DNA of 64,000 nucleotides from Sepiola atlantica (lineage: Eukaryota; Mollusca; Cephalopoda; Sepiida; Sepiolidae), in NCBI GenBank assembly GCA_963556195.1, contig OY744525.1, positions 24,289,718-24,353,717 of the forward strand, in the 5' to 3' direction. The notes below the pieces were generated by a model that ran no database searches, was not told the DNA's origin, and saw only the letters and a list, made by a program, of their open reading frames with translations. The position numbers were made by a program, and so were the translations under genes. This document shows positions 1 to 10,877 of the stretch, one piece after another; position 1 is the first letter of the stretch, and the number at the start of each line of letters is the position of its first letter.

Positions 1-390
1 TAAAAAGAAAAAAATAACAAAAAAGGAGAGTGAGGAGGTCTAAAGTAAAAGGTACATAGATCAAACTGTATGTGTTAAAGGTTTAAGACCAACATTCGTA
101 TCATATATATACTAAAAAAAATTTTAAAAAACAAAAAAACAAGAGAAAACCTATATACCAAAAAAGTGAGGAGGTCAAAAGGTCAGAAAAATCAGAAGGG
201 TTTAGCTATAGATGGAATGTATTTAGTAACCCTTAAAGGGTACATATTTATCACCCCACCCTCACACACTCCCAAAGTATACATAAAACACATACACAAT
301 GCACACATACACATATGCACACATACACAACTACCAACACAAGAACACATATCGACAATGCATCCGGATTTGAAAAGAGAAATTTTATTT
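1..390. other. AT-rich sequence, nothing recognised
   Basis: A-rich sequence followed by a CA-rich stretch around 265-350 made of CACATACACA-type words. The open frame over it (166-411) is low complexity and resembles no protein I know. I see no gene. Confidence 0.6.
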
Positions 391-640
391 TATTTACCTC
401 CTCTCCAGTAGGTTGGACACACGGTCAAGTATGGTTTTGAAAAGCCAGCGCCTGAGCAATTTTTCCCGGTAGGGGCGCTTCAGGCGATTGGCAATAAACT
501 AACGCCTTCTCAAAGGGAAGGTAAAGCATGGGTGAGTGGACCTTCTGAGACTGAACAGAACCATACCTCAGCTTGACAGAGCTTGGCCAGAAGAAACCAC
601 AACAGCCCATCCTCGTCGAGGACGTATCCTAAACTAGTAT
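391..640 (-). repeat. SINE, U2-related, subfamily B (minus strand)
   Basis: On the minus strand this reads as the subfamily B body: GAGCTGAGGTATGGTTCTGT-like head, then a GGTCCAC...CTTTACCTTCCC core, GCGCCCCTACCGGGAA, GCGCTGGCTTTTCAAAA, and a CTGGAGAGGAGGTAAATAAA tail. The same order of blocks occurs at 11955-12242, 20961-21185, 32341-32652 and 35091-35367. The snRNA-derived head itself is not preserved here. A central piece is missing compared with 35091-35367. Confidence 0.7.
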
Positions 641-783
641 TGAATAAAACTTACTTGGGTTATGCCAGGTAAGTAAAGAGAGAAATTGATTTGGCGATTC
701 CTTCACCAGGTTGAAAGCGGCGGAGTGGAAGGAGTCAGATCAAAGCTTTCAGGGACCGTTTCTGGCATCTCTAAAATTCGGAT

Positions 784-812
784 CTGTCGACAAAAAATCG
801 TTTAGTCGACAG
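784..812. repeat. Short perfect hairpin
   Basis: CTGTCGAC at 784-791 and GTCGACAG at 805-812 are perfect inverted repeats around a 13-nt loop. It may be part of a transposon end. Function unknown. Confidence 0.5.
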
Positions 813-843
813 AAAAGTGGGTAGAAATGACTCTTAGTAGTTA

Positions 844-1190
844 CTAGCAGAGCTACCCGGCGTTGTCCGGGATCCTACATAATAAATAGAGTTGTGTTAA
901 AATGAAGTGTGTCTAACTTTGTTTAACGCGAGTATTAGGGTTGACAGAGAAAATAATAGGGAAAACTCCAACCTATATTAAAGATAGGAAAGAAGGTTTA
1001 CTAAACAAAAGATATAAAGGTGAACAGAGTAACGTAGCAATCGCTCAGTTGAGCTTGCAAGTCCCGGGAGATCTCGTTAGGCATTTTCTGCTTACTTTAT
1101 TTGACAGCAAAAACATGTATTGGTGTGTGCGTTTCACTTCTGTGTTCTGTCTCGTTTCTGATTTCTCTTTTTAGAAAAAGTTGAGATGAT
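844..1190 (-). mobile_element. Helitron 3' end (minus strand), body uncertain
   Basis: Read on the minus strand, a GC hairpin (CCCGGACAACGCCGGGT, 855-871) is followed by about 8 nt and then CTAG at 844-847, with T next to it. This is the usual Helitron 3' architecture. The body to the right is AT-rich and I cannot find a 5' end. Non-autonomous and probably truncated. Confidence 0.5.
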
Positions 1191-1195
1191 ACAAT

Positions 1196-1740
1196 TGGAG
1201 CACAGGGTGGAGCAGGTGCTAGTGCGATTGCAAGAATTAGGAGTGGATGAAGTAAGTTCAGGGAACTTCTGTCATTAATAACCAGCTGAGCGTTACCACT
1301 GTCTATCAGGCATGTGTACGCAGTGTGATTATGCATGAAGGCGAAATCTGGCCAGTGAGGGCTAAGGACGTGCATTGCATGGAAAGAAATGATATGAGAA
1401 TGATACAGTGGATGTGTAAATACAGACTTAGTTCTGATGACCTCAGTGGAAGATTAAATATGGACAGTATAGGGAGATGTGTGCAAAACTGGAGATTTCA
1501 GTGGTATGGCCACATTGAAAGAATGGATAAAAGTTGTTGGGTTAGTAGATGTAGCACAGTTGAGGTAGCATGCTCAGTTTACAGGGGAAGGCCAAGGAAA
1601 ATATGGGAGGAAGTGATCAAAATGAACTTGAGGGAAGGAGGGATAAATAACAACCTGGCTAGAGATAGATTAGTTTGGAAATCAAGTTCTTAAAGCCACT
1701 ACACATGCCAACATGTAAAATGTACTTCAAACTGATGATG
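1196..1740 (+). pseudogene. LINE ORF2 C-terminus, RTE-like, 3' fragment
   Basis: This is the last part of a non-LTR retrotransposon polymerase. The open frame 1325-1693 carries the typical C-terminal segment after the reverse transcriptase: residues like RMIQWMCK, then WYGHIERMD, SCWVSRC, GRPRKIWEEVI and LARDRLVWK. Upstream (1196-1325) the same protein continues in other frames, so the copy is broken. It ends in an untranslated tail (ACACATGCCAACATGTAAAA) and then a GATGAT microsatellite. Related 3' ends lie at 7035-7740, 21885-22160 and 58597-59160. The clade (RTE versus another endonuclease LINE) is inferred from the C-terminus only. No catalytic domain remains. Confidence 0.8.
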
Positions 1741-1968
1741 ATGATCATCATCATGATGATGATCATCATCAGTTTGATCATCATGATTATGATCATCATC
1801 ATCATGATCATCATCATCATCATCGTGATCATCATGTGATGGTGATCATCATGGTGGTGGTGGTGGTGGTGATGATGATCATCATCATCATGATCATCAT
1901 CAGTTTGATCATCATGATGGTGATCATCATGGTGATGATGGTGATGGTGATCATCATGATCATGGTGG

Positions 1969-2006
<38 letters not shown>

Positions 2007-2008
2007 GG
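1731..2008 (+). repeat. (GAT/ATC)n microsatellite at LINE tail
   Basis: Alternating runs of GATGAT and ATCATC, often as GATGATCATCATC palindromes, ending in a pure (GATGAT)n run at 1968-2008. It directly follows the 3' end of the RTE-like LINE, and the copies at 58597-59160 and 21885-22160 carry the same short tail. I infer that it grew from the LINE tail. The open frames on both strands here are repeat artefacts. Confidence 0.9.
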
Positions 2009-2423
2009 CAAATTCGATTGCAAGGGCAACTAAAATATCACCGATTATTAGGCAGGATTATCGAAATATGTTTAATCTATATATTAATAACATTACTCGA
2101 CCATTTCTATATGACGAACACATTATTCCTCTTCATTTTATATTAATCAATCATTTCTTGAAATAATTGCACTTTGTAGCAGTTAAATAATTACAATCTA
2201 TTTTCATTTGTGTTCGCATGTTCTCACTCGCAGAGCGATTGATACGTTGTTCAGCCAGAACACTTTTGTGCGCTATAGCACTTCCCCTCAAACCTTTTTT
2301 CTTCTTGATTTATTACCAGTCAGACATTGAGCATCATGTTGACAAGAAATCGTCTCGCCTCTCGCCATGACTTGAGTAAGAGACGAGATAAAAAAAAAAC
2401 ATGAACTCAATCTTACTTCTATC
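2009..2423. other. AT-rich sequence, nothing recognised
   Basis: No coding signal, repeat or RNA gene recognised. Confidence 0.6.
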
Positions 2424-2794
2424 TTTTTGGCCAAGATCAAAGTGTAGTATCTGTTCCGATGGATACTGCACCCCATAGACTGGTATTGTCTTGGCCTTCG
2501 GGGCTTGATTTACGCTGGTCTATGGGTCTGTCCTGTGCAGTTCTAGGAGGTCCACCCTCCCAGGCTTTGCCTCCCCTCTTTGGGGAGGAGTAAGTTAATT
2601 GCTTACTGCTTGAGGCGCCCTTACCGGGGAATGCCGACGGGGCTGCCCAGGCAATTTTTAAATGGCCAGAGTGCTCACCTCTCGAGCGCTGGCTTTTCAA
2701 TCCCACTTTCTGACCCGACCTTGGGTCACATCTTACCTGTGGGAGGAGGATAAAACTGGCCTTGTGCCTAACTTCTGGAGAGGAGTAAATAATA
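2424..2794 (+). repeat. SINE with U2 snRNA-derived head, subfamily A
   Basis: The head TTTTTGGCCAAGATCAAAGT and GTAGTATCTGTTC (2424-2457) matches the 5' end of U2 snRNA, including the GTAGTA branch-site-pairing box. A family-specific body follows (GATGGATACTGCACCCCATA, TCGGGGCTTGATTTACG, GGTCTATGGGTCTGTCCTG), then a core shared with subfamily B (GGAGGTCCACCCTCCCAGGC, CCTGAGGCGCCC-like, GGGGCTGCCCAGGCAATTTT) and the tail CTGGAGAGGAGTAAATAA. Non-coding and presumably moved by a LINE. The open frames on both strands across it are shadows of the repeat. Confidence 0.85.
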
Positions 2795-3189
2795 CTTCTA
2801 TAGTACATGCGTGTCTCCTCACTCAACATATTTGGTATCCCTGTTTTCATAACTCTTTTCTTGTTCTGTTGATGAAACTGTTTGAATAAAATTGGTTTAG
2901 ATTGCAGAGAAAGAAGTTTTCCTTTTTACCCAACACTTGTTTTCTTCATATCCAACAAGGCCAGAACGATAGATATCTATGCAGCAACCCCTACTACAAA
3001 ATGGCGATACCGACATCTCTTCTCACTCTCTGCAACTGATACTTTTCTTTTAATAATTTAGTTCGCTTAATCCTTTATCAAGAAATTATTTGTTCTAAGG
3101 ATGCACACTCCTGGGCAACGCTGGGTATGTACAACTAGTTAAAACGACTCATGGGCAACTATATTTAACTCTCGGATAAAAATACGCCG
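2795..3189. other. AT-rich sequence with a Helitron-like 3' end at 3108-3138
   Basis: Mostly unremarkable. At 3110-3127 a CCTGGGCAACGCTGGGT hairpin is followed by CTAG at 3135-3138 and then T, which fits a Helitron 3' terminus on the plus strand. I could not place its 5' end. Confidence 0.45.
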
Positions 3190-3465
3190 ATCTTCAACAG
3201 ATTCGGATTCCAATCGATCGTCGTGGAGACGAGTGGAGCGATTGGTCCCACCACGCGTAACTTCCTCAATAGTCTTGGTCTATTAATGACGCGCCATACC
3301 GGAGACCATCGTGAATTGATATGGCTTTATGAGAGCCTCTCCATCGCCACTATTTGAGGAAACGCCTTGAGCCTGTTAACGGCCTACTAAGTTAGCAAGA
3401 CATCCGATGAAACTTCCTGATATTTGCATATTGGTTTTGAAAAAGGACATTTTATTAATTAACTA
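3190..3465. repeat. Dispersed repeat D1, copy 1
   Basis: Shares an ordered set of words with 53500-53775: GATTCCAATCGATCGTCGTG-like start, CTTCCTCAA, TCTATTAA, GCCTCTCCATC, CCTTGAGCCTG, CTTCCTGATA and TTGCATATTGGTTTTGAAAA. It has no obvious coding capacity or terminal structure. Class unknown. Confidence 0.7.
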
Positions 3466-3689
3466 TTATTTATTGCTGTTTAATAAATTCTATTCTTCTC
3501 ATTTAACTGTCATCTTTTTTTTTGCTTTTGTATTTTTTTCCACTAAATCTTTCGTTTTTTTATTTTTCCGTTAAATTTCATTGTTACGGTATCATTCAGT
3601 CATTAGCTTTTTAATTGAACCAAGTTGTTATAAAAGTATAACTAATGTGTAAGGTAATGTTTTAATCTATTTATAAAATCATTAAATTA
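3466..3689. other. T-rich sequence, nothing recognised
   Basis: T-rich low-complexity sequence without features. Confidence 0.6.
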
Positions 3690-3962
3690 GGGGCTAGATT
3701 TATGGGGGGATCCTAAGTGGGAAGTTATGCAGCAAGATGTTTGTTCACATGAAATTTAAATTTCTGCATGTTGGTTCAGTCGAGGGGGGGATAATAGAGA
3801 GCAAGGAGGCAAGCAGTTCGAGGAAAGAAGCTATTAGAATATAAAGCTTTTCGGCATCGGGACCTCTACAGTGAAGGGTTAGGGTTTTGCTGATTGTCGT
3901 GTTGGTTGGGGGTTATTATGTTGAGGGGGCAGAAGTGAAGCAAGTTCGTCGGAGCACATTCT
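3690..3962 (-). mobile_element. CR1-like LINE 3' fragment (minus strand)
   Basis: On the minus strand this matches the end of the CR1-like polymerase and 3' UTR seen best at 45715-46450: the region coding for LPP...F, the segment whose complement reads GCAGCAAGATGTTTGTTCAC, and GGGGCTAGATTTATGGGGGG. It is frameshifted and cut at 3962. No catalytic residues remain. Confidence 0.7.
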
Positions 3963-4475
3963 TTTATTCTATCGTTTTAATAGTTCTTCTAACAAAACGG
4001 GGAATAACTTGTTTTTTTGTTGTTTTTCTTTTGTTTGTTTGTTCTTTTAGATTTGAATTTAACTACTGCAGTTTGATCCATACAACAAAACACAAAACAG
4101 GTAATTTTATATTTTTCCTACACATAAACACAACTGATTCCTCCCATAAGTAAAATAAACTGCCATGACAGCTCCCACACAACCCTAACCCGCCGACTGA
4201 CTTTTTTAAACGAAAACTCTGGCAGTAAGGGAATTAGATTAAATAACTAATTTATTTTATCTTTTATGAAGAGTTCTGCAACAGATAAATTATTTACTCA
4301 TGTCAAAACACAGTTTACTCTCACTAATTTCGGTGAGTTGAATAGCGTTCAAGCAAAATTACTTTTAAAGTAAGTTGAATTTTCTTTAAATTTTTAAAGA
4401 ACTTTCAATATTTCTGGCATAAAATGCTACATTTTCGTTAATGGAAAACAACTTGAACAAGTACGATGATCGAAT
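3963..4475. other. AT-rich sequence, nothing recognised
   Basis: The 88-codon open frame at 3887-4153 starts inside the LINE fragment and runs into T-rich DNA. I regard it as chance. Confidence 0.55.
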
Positions 4476-5503
4476 TTCTAAATGTACGTCAACATAACTT
4501 ATCGCTTTCTAATGTCTAAATGTACGTCAACATAACTTATCGCTTTCTAATGTCTAAATGTACGTCAACATAACTTATCGCTTTCTAATGTCTAAATGTA
4601 CGTCAACATAACTTATCGCTTTCTAATGTCTAAATGTACGTCAACATAACTTATCGCTTTCTAATATCTACATGTACGTCAACATAACTTATCGCTTTCT
4701 AATGTCTAAATGTACGTCAACATAACTTATCGCTTTCTAGTGTCTAAATGTACGTCAACATAACTTATCGCTTTCTAATGTCTAAATGTACGTCAACATA
4801 ACTTATCGCTTTCTAATGTCTAAATGTACGTCAACATAACTTACCGCTTTCTAATGTCTAAATGTACGTCAACATAACTTACCGCTTTCTAATGTCTAAA
4901 TGTACGTCAACATAACTTATCGCTTTCTAATGTCTAAATGTACGTCAACATAACTTATCGCTTTCTAATGTCTAAATGTACGTCAACATAACTTATCGCT
5001 TTCTAATGTCTAAATGTACGTCAACATAACTTATCGCTTTCTAATGTCTAAATGTACGTCAACATAACTTATCGCTTTCTAATATCTACATGTACGTCAA
5101 CATAACTTATCGCTTTCTAATGTCTAAATGTACGTCAACATAACTTATCGCTTTCTAATTTCTAAATGTACGTCAACATAACTTATCGCTTTCTAATGTC
5201 TAAATGTACGTCAACATAACTTATCGCTTTCTAATGTCTAAATGTACGTCAACATAACTTATCGCTTTCTAATGTCTAAATGTACGTCAACATAACTTAC
5301 CGCTTTCTAATGTCTAAATGTACATCAACATAACTTATCGCTTTCTAATGTCTAAATGTATGTCAACATAACTTATCGCTTTCTAATGTCTAAATGTACG
5401 TCAACATAACTTATCGCTTTCTAATGTCTAAATGTACGTCAACATAACTTATCGCTTTCTAATGTCTAAATGTACGTCAACATAACTTATCGCTTTCTAA
5501 TGT
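4476..5503. repeat. 38-bp minisatellite, about 27 copies
   Basis: Head-to-tail copies of a 38-bp unit beginning TCTAAATGTACGTCAACATA and ending CTTATCGCTTTCTAATG. Copies differ by single bases (TATCG or TACCG; ATGTCTAAA or ATATCTACA). The variant ATATCTACATG recurs at about 4671 and 5085, eleven units apart, suggesting a block duplication within the array. There are no spacers between units, so it is not CRISPR-like. Confidence 0.95.
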
Positions 5504-5690
5504 TTAATACTTATTGTTAAAATTTCACAAAAATCAGAAATATCTGAATCATTTTAGAAGGAGTTCTACCCCTTTTTATCCCCTTTGCATGCAACTAAAT
5601 CTTAACTATATATAGCTTAGCAGCTGCGTTCCAGAATTCATAATGATCGGTTAATTAGTTTAGGAGTTTATGCGGTACATAAAATTATAT
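5504..5690 (-). mobile_element. Fragment of Helitron-like family C
   Basis: Matches 45555-45700 in the same orientation: TAATACTTATTGTTAAAAT, TTCACAAA, CAGCTGCGTTCCA, ATAATGATCGGTTAATTAG. The 38-bp array abuts it directly on the left. Confidence 0.6.
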
Positions 5691-6137
5691 ATACAAACCT
5701 AACTTTATATAAATAGAAATATATAATTTTTTTTATTTTACTAATTCATGTATATACACTTATAATAATATATTACGTATATATATATATATAAATCAAA
5801 ATGACGGATTAGTTTGATCGCACACATGTGAGTGTTCGCTCTAAAAAATTTTGTTTGTTTTTTTGTTTATTTACACCCTAAAATGAAACTGATGTATGAT
5901 GTGGGTGTTTTTCAAGACACTCTAATCTAAGAACTTTTATTATTTGTGAACTTTTTCTGATGATTTTGTAGTGTTGCTGAGACGATATTGACATACAAAT
6001 GTTGTTTGGCACAAAACAAATGAAACGGACCGTTAAATATATCTCACAGAAATTTGGAATTTTTGGAAATGTGAAAAAAATATAAATAAAAGTAATAAAA
6101 CAAACCATGGTTATTGGAATATAATAAAAAAAACTGT

Positions 6138-6172
<35 letters not shown>

Positions 6173-7034
6173 CACACACGGTTTGTTTATGCATTTGTAT
6201 GCTATATAAAGCAATTATTGTCGGACCTCAAATTCAATGTCATTGCCTTCTCTGAGTGTTCCTTACTACAATATGGACAAACTATCAGAATGTTACGTCA
6301 GTATTTTGAAATCAGAATTTTGAAAAAAAAAATCAAGGGATTCATTTTTCCTTGCAATGCCTGAATAAAATATTCCTTCGTTTCTTTGGGGTTTTTTTTT
6401 CGTTTTTGTTTTGCTGATTTTAAAATTATAGTTTTTTCTTGAGCTAGATATGAGTCAGTGATAATGATCTTCACCAATCCAGCGCTCAAAATGGATAAAG
6501 TCTCACCCCACCCCCCGTCACCCATACCCTAATGTTACATTAGCAAGAGCATTAGCGTCACTGTCCCTGATGAATTCAACCTAAAGAAAAAACACCCATC
6601 ATTTCAAGTAGAAGTTTTCAATTTTTAAATCTTTATACAAAAACAGTAACTACTATCACCAGAGCTGTCACTACCTACATCCGGGGCCTTGACATGAGGT
6701 AGGGACCTTACTACGTCCCTTCCAACTCCTACGGATGCTTTCAGAAGCATTCTGGAGGTCTCATTATTCTTATTTCTTTCCTCTTACTTCAAATTAGATT
6801 GAAATAAAAAAATTAAAAAAAAGATAGAGTCGCTTTTAACAGTAAAAACATATTTACAGAAAAGTTACTGTACGTCTGTGTTAACTTAGCAAATACTTAA
6901 AGTCTGTTAAACTTCCGATGTTTTGAAAATCGTTATAATGTTAAATTTAAAAGCTTTCATTTCTTGTAAAATATATAATTTATTGAATAAATACTAAAAA
7001 TTTCATTAAATTGGATAATTCTCTGAATTTTGGT
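5691..7034. other. AT-rich intergenic or intronic sequence
   Basis: Contains short (TA)n around 5776-5794 and a (CT)n(AT)n tract at 6137-6171. The small open frames here show no family features. Nothing else recognised. Confidence 0.55.
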
Positions 7035-7740
7035 GAATCATCATCATAAGTTTAACATCCGACTGACATACGTTTAAGGCTTTAAGAAATTAACTTTCAA
7101 ACTTACCTATCTCTGACCAGATCTTTATTTATCCCTCTTTCTTCCTATGTTTTCATTGGCCTTCTATGTACTGGACCTGCTACCTTAACTGTTCTACATC
7201 TGACCCAAGAACTCTCATCCATTCTCTCAACATAGCCATACCATCAAAGTTTCCTGTTCTGCATACATTTCCCAATACTGTCCAGAAATAATCTTCCTCT
7301 GAGGTCATCAGAACTAAGCCTGTTTGAAGACTCACATTACACAGCCATCATATCAGTCTCATATCATTTCTTTCGATGCAACGCATGTCCTCAAACCTCA
7401 CTCACCAGGTTTCATTTCCATACATGATCACATTGCATAAACTTACCTGATAGACCATTCCCTTGGTCGATAATGGTAACGCTCTGCTGGTTAGTAATGA
7501 CAGAAGTTCCTTGAACTTACTTCATCCAATCCTAACTCTTGCAATCACCCTAGCGCCTGATCCACCCGGTACTCCAATGGTATCACCAAGGTAACAAGAC
7601 TTCAACAACCTCAATAGCTTGGCTTTTCAGATATTCTTTGTCCACATCCGAGTTCTCATCCATCTCCATTGTCTTACACTTCTTGCATATAAACTTTTTA
7701 CATCAAGTGGCTTCATGCCTTGTCTGAAGCGATTTTCATT
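7035..7740 (-). pseudogene. RTE-like LINE 3' end (minus strand)
   Basis: Reverse complement of the family at 1196-1740. Reading rightwards on the plus strand it starts with the ATCATCATC tail at 7040, then the untranslated end, then inverted coding sequence for the C-terminal segments (the VWK end, the GRP-rich segment, GHVERM) up to the region coding for YGSE-like residues near 7430. Multiple frameshifts and stops. Confidence 0.75.
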
Positions 7741-8040
7741 AAAAGAATAGTTAAAAAACTTGCTTATCCTCTATCAATCTACCAGTAATTCCACAGCACT
7801 TCTTGTGTACCCAATCCTTTTAAGTACCACAACAGATTAATTACAAAAACTAATACATTGGTTTTTTTTACAAAAAGAAATTTCTAGATGTTTTTTTTAA
7901 TAACACTGACTATAACAACAACAACAGATGTAAACAAACTTAATTAGAACAGGTTTTTTTTTTCTTGTAGTTGTGGTTAAAAGCATTTTTTACTTTGATT
8001 TCCCCCACCCCTGTGAATTAGAAGCCATACCTACAAAGGC
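7741..8040. other. Nothing recognised
   Basis: AT-rich, with T and A homopolymer runs. No feature. Confidence 0.55.
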
Positions 8041-8720
8041 ATCCTAAGTGGGGAGTTGTGCAGCGAGATGTTTGTTCGCATTACATTTAAATTTCTGCAT
8101 GTTGGTACAGTCTGGGAACCAGTGAGCAGGGAGGGAATTCAAAAGGCAAACAGTACAAGAAAAAAAATGCTATTAGAGTAGAAAGCCTTCCAGCATCTGG
8201 TAACCTCGACAGTGAAGGGGGGTGATTTTGCTGATTGTCAGGGGTATTTACGGCGAGGGGGAACTAGTGCAGCAAGTTTGTGGGAACACGTTCAATGGAA
8301 GTACTTGTAAAACATTCACAGAGATGTAACATTGCAGTGATGGGACGAGCTGGAGCTTGGTATATAGTGTGGGACCTATTCGATTAGAGGTTCTTCTATG
8401 GACCCTGTCTAAGAGGGAGAGGCTAGTAGTTGGTGCACCTGCCAAGATGTGGCAACAATACTCCATGCATAGGCGAATAGTGGCTTTGTAGAGATATAGG
8501 ATACTGGCAAGTGTGAGGTGTTTTCTAGCCCGGTTGAGGGAGCCTACCTTCCTTGCAGCAGCCTTGGCAATGTCTTCTATGTATTTGTTCCAATTCATGT
8601 TAACTGTGAGTGTTAGGCCGAACGTTGAACTCTCAGGTAGGGTGTTATTAGCCATGGCAATCGGTGGTTGAAAAGGTTTTTCAATAGTTGTTGAAGGAAA
8701 GGAGCTTTGTCTTAGTAGCA
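8041..8720 (-). pseudogene. CR1-like LINE reverse transcriptase C-terminus
   Basis: The minus-strand frame 8248-8721 encodes the end of a CR1/Jockey-type polymerase: MNWNKYIEDIAKAAARKVG, then SILYLYKATIR, MEYCCHI, and SLSLLDRVHRRTSNRIG. It then shifts out of frame before the C-terminal FKSNVNKHL-like region, which is present as DNA to the left. Catalytic FADD lies upstream of this fragment and is absent. It ends in the family 3' UTR near 8041. A dead copy, close in sequence to 45872-46453. Confidence 0.85.
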
Positions 8721-8737
8721 TTAAATATCACCATCCA

Positions 8738-9586
8738 CTATACTACTAATATCTTATGTATAAAGTAAAGTCGATTTTACCTTGTACTCTTGTGTTGAAT
8801 AACTTTACTACAACCCTCATAAAAAAAAGTGTGAAAAAATATAAAGGTGAGATATGCCACGCACTAAATGTTAGGCTAGAAAAACACTGGAAAGCCATAA
8901 TACATGGAGAAATTGAAATGTCGGTTATGGCTGACCACATATGTAGGGAAAACCATCTACTCTTATGGGACAAAGTAAATATTATAGACGGAGAAGAACG
9001 GTGGAGAGTAAGACGACAATGACCTATGTAGACCTAGTAATAGAATTTCACACAATATGGGAACTATATACTTAATAGGAAGGTGCTCAATATGCTAAAA
9101 AGAGCAGATGTGTGTAAGAATACATTATTGCACTTGATCAGTTGTATATAATGGAGAAGATATTCAACATTGCCCGAGAATATACTAAAACAAATATAGG
9201 TTTCATTATATTATTAAGGGGAGGGGGAAGATAAAAAAAACTCAGTGTTGGCCGTGAATACATTAAAACAAATATAGATTTCATTATATTTTTACGGTGG
9301 GTGGGTGGGTGGGGGGACTCAGTGTTACCCGGAGCAATTACTTTAAGATTTAAAGCCTCGGTAAATGACTTAGATTATTAATATTATTTTCAATACAGTA
9401 AAACACGAGAGAAATGAGCTGGATGGAGGGTAAGGATGGGGTGGGGAGAGGGAGGGGCAAAGAGAGTAAGATAGAGAGACTGATAGTGAGATGTGGAGAG
9501 AAGTTTTCAATAGAAATATGTTGGACTGTTTAACCTCTTTTATTTAGTTTTTAAAGGTCCCAGGCAACGCCGAGTATCCCTACTAG
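8738..9586 (+). mobile_element. Probable non-autonomous Helitron
   Basis: The 3' end is convincing: a CCCAGGCAACGCCGAGTA hairpin at 9559-9575, CTAG at 9583-9586, then T. A start near 8738 (CTATACTACTAATATCTTAT) resembles a Helitron 5' end but is degenerate. Inside is an 88-codon open frame (8756-9022) with no recognised domain, and G-rich runs at 9219-9316. No Rep or helicase motifs. Confidence 0.5.
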
Positions 9587-9689
9587 TTAATTATAAATAA
9601 TAGTTTAAAAGACTATTTATGTGTAATAAGTAGTAAAACTACACACTTAAGACAAGAATAGATTAAAGGCTCCTAAAATTCATACTAGA

Positions 9690-10062
9690 ATTGTCTGCAA
9701 GGACCTGTGGATATAAGTGCTAGTTAATAATCAGTTCTAAGTGACAGTCTTTTGGGGGTTGAAAGTTCAATCCTCAGTGTGGGCGATACTAAGAATACAA
9801 TTACGAATTACTGAAAACTTCTATCCGGTCATAACTGACGGAACGAGCGACAGCTACCCCTGAAGATTCAATAAATGTTTCCATTCGAAATTCCGTTGAC
9901 ATTCCCGAGTTTGACCTGATGACCCTGAAGAAGGTCGAAGGTTACATCGGTCAAACCTTGTGAGATTAACATCAAAGATGAGAACAGTAGTCCAAATAAT
10001 ACATAAAAGATCTGTTTCATCAGTCAAATAGGCTATACATTTGGCTGTGTTGTTCAAAACAA
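9690..10062 (+). repeat. SINE-like family S, copy 1
   Basis: Includes a B-box-like GAAAGTTCAATCCTCAGT followed by GTGGGCGATACTAAGAATA, and ends with CTGAAGAAGGTCGAAGGTTA, CATCGGTCAAACCTTGTGAG and ATGAGAACAGTAGTCCAAAT. The same order occurs at 49200-49510, and the 3' part at 53085-53215. The 5' half looks tRNA-like, so I call it a SINE; a LINE partner is not identified. Confidence 0.65.
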
Positions 10063-10346
10063 AAATGTTATTTTCAATCGATTTCAGAGATTTTAGTATG
10101 TATTAGTGATTAATTTTATTTCTTAACAAAGGAAGGTAGAGGAGCTAACACTCTCACTATCCAAAGTACTAATACTGCTATCCAAACTACCGGGTATTAA
10201 TTTAACAACAGATAATTACTTTGATATTGACTGGTGAAAAAGAGAGCGCTTTCTTTCTCTTTCTGGTCTTGCCTGGTCCAATTTCGGGGGTGGGAGAGAG
10301 AGAGAGCGAGAGAGAAAGCAAGAGAGAAAAGCATCATAATCGTACA

Positions 10347-10419
10347 TGCCGTAATGGGGCAATCGGTTAGCTTGATGTACATAGAGACAAAGTTGGTGAG
10401 TTCGAACCTCACATGGGGA
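10347..10419 (+). pseudogene. tRNA-Asn-like sequence (SINE head or tRNA pseudogene)
   Basis: GGGGCAATCGGTTAGC is an A-box/D-arm like that of eukaryotic tRNA-Asn, and GTGAGTTCGAACCTCAC forms a perfect 5-bp T-arm with a 7-nt TTCGAAC loop. The anticodon arm does not fold properly and the acceptor stem is poor. A functional tRNA is unlikely. It could be a SINE head. Confidence 0.6.
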
Positions 10420-10530
10420 ATAATTATGTTTACTTTAATTTTGTCCTCAAAAGAACTTAAATTCAAATTAAAATATTAAGAACAGATTGTTTAGTTTTAC
10501 TTTTTACTGTAATCTACAGAAATTATGATC

Positions 10531-10557
10531 CTGGGTGATGCTGGATACTCCTTTTAG
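10531..10557 (+). other. Degenerate Helitron-like 3' end
   Basis: CTGGGTGATGCTGGAT followed by TACTCCTTTTAG and T. Same arrangement as the better termini but with a weak hairpin. Confidence 0.35.
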
Positions 10558-10574
10558 TTTGTGCGTATATATAT

Positions 10575-10838
10575 AAAATAAATTAATTTTATACTTACAT
10601 AAAAGTAATCCATGGAAAAGTGTTTTTGGCTCACAGCCGTCATCAGCATGGCTAATTTGGACAAGGCTCAAACATTTGATAATAATGTTTATAGGATTGA
10701 GTTTTACCTCTGGACCATGACGCCTTGCCCAGAAATATGTACGATTTTTATCACCTAAATATTTTAGTTAGCGATGCTGATGATGGCTGATAGCCAGAAA
10801 CACATGTCCATGAATTACTTTTAAGTAAGTATAAAATT

Positions 10839-10845
<7 letters not shown>
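10575..10845. mobile_element. Foldback element F7, copy 1
   Basis: Left arm (10575-10649: ATACTTACATAAAAGTAATC, CATGG, TTTTTGGCTCACAGCCGTCA, TCAGCAT) and right arm (10771-10845: ATGCTGATGATGGCTGATAG, CCAGAAACACATGTCCATG, ATTACTTTTAAGTAAGTATA) are inverted copies around a ~120-bp spacer. A shorter relative lies at 63057-63155. Confidence 0.8.

Positions 10846-10877
<32 letters not shown>

Noticed and set aside
2424..2460. Functional U2 snRNA gene
   Set aside because: Only the first ~40 nt match U2; the Sm site and downstream stems are replaced by the SINE body.
2437..2850. 137-codon frame on the minus strand
   Set aside because: It lies within the U2-headed SINE; similar frames recur at 26782-27018 and 60929-61150 only because the SINE does.
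4476..5503. CRISPR-like array
   Set aside because: Units are contiguous 38-bp repeats without unique spacers, in an animal-type genome.
10347..10419. Functional tRNA-Asn gene
   Set aside because: D- and T-arms are good but the anticodon and acceptor stems do not pair.
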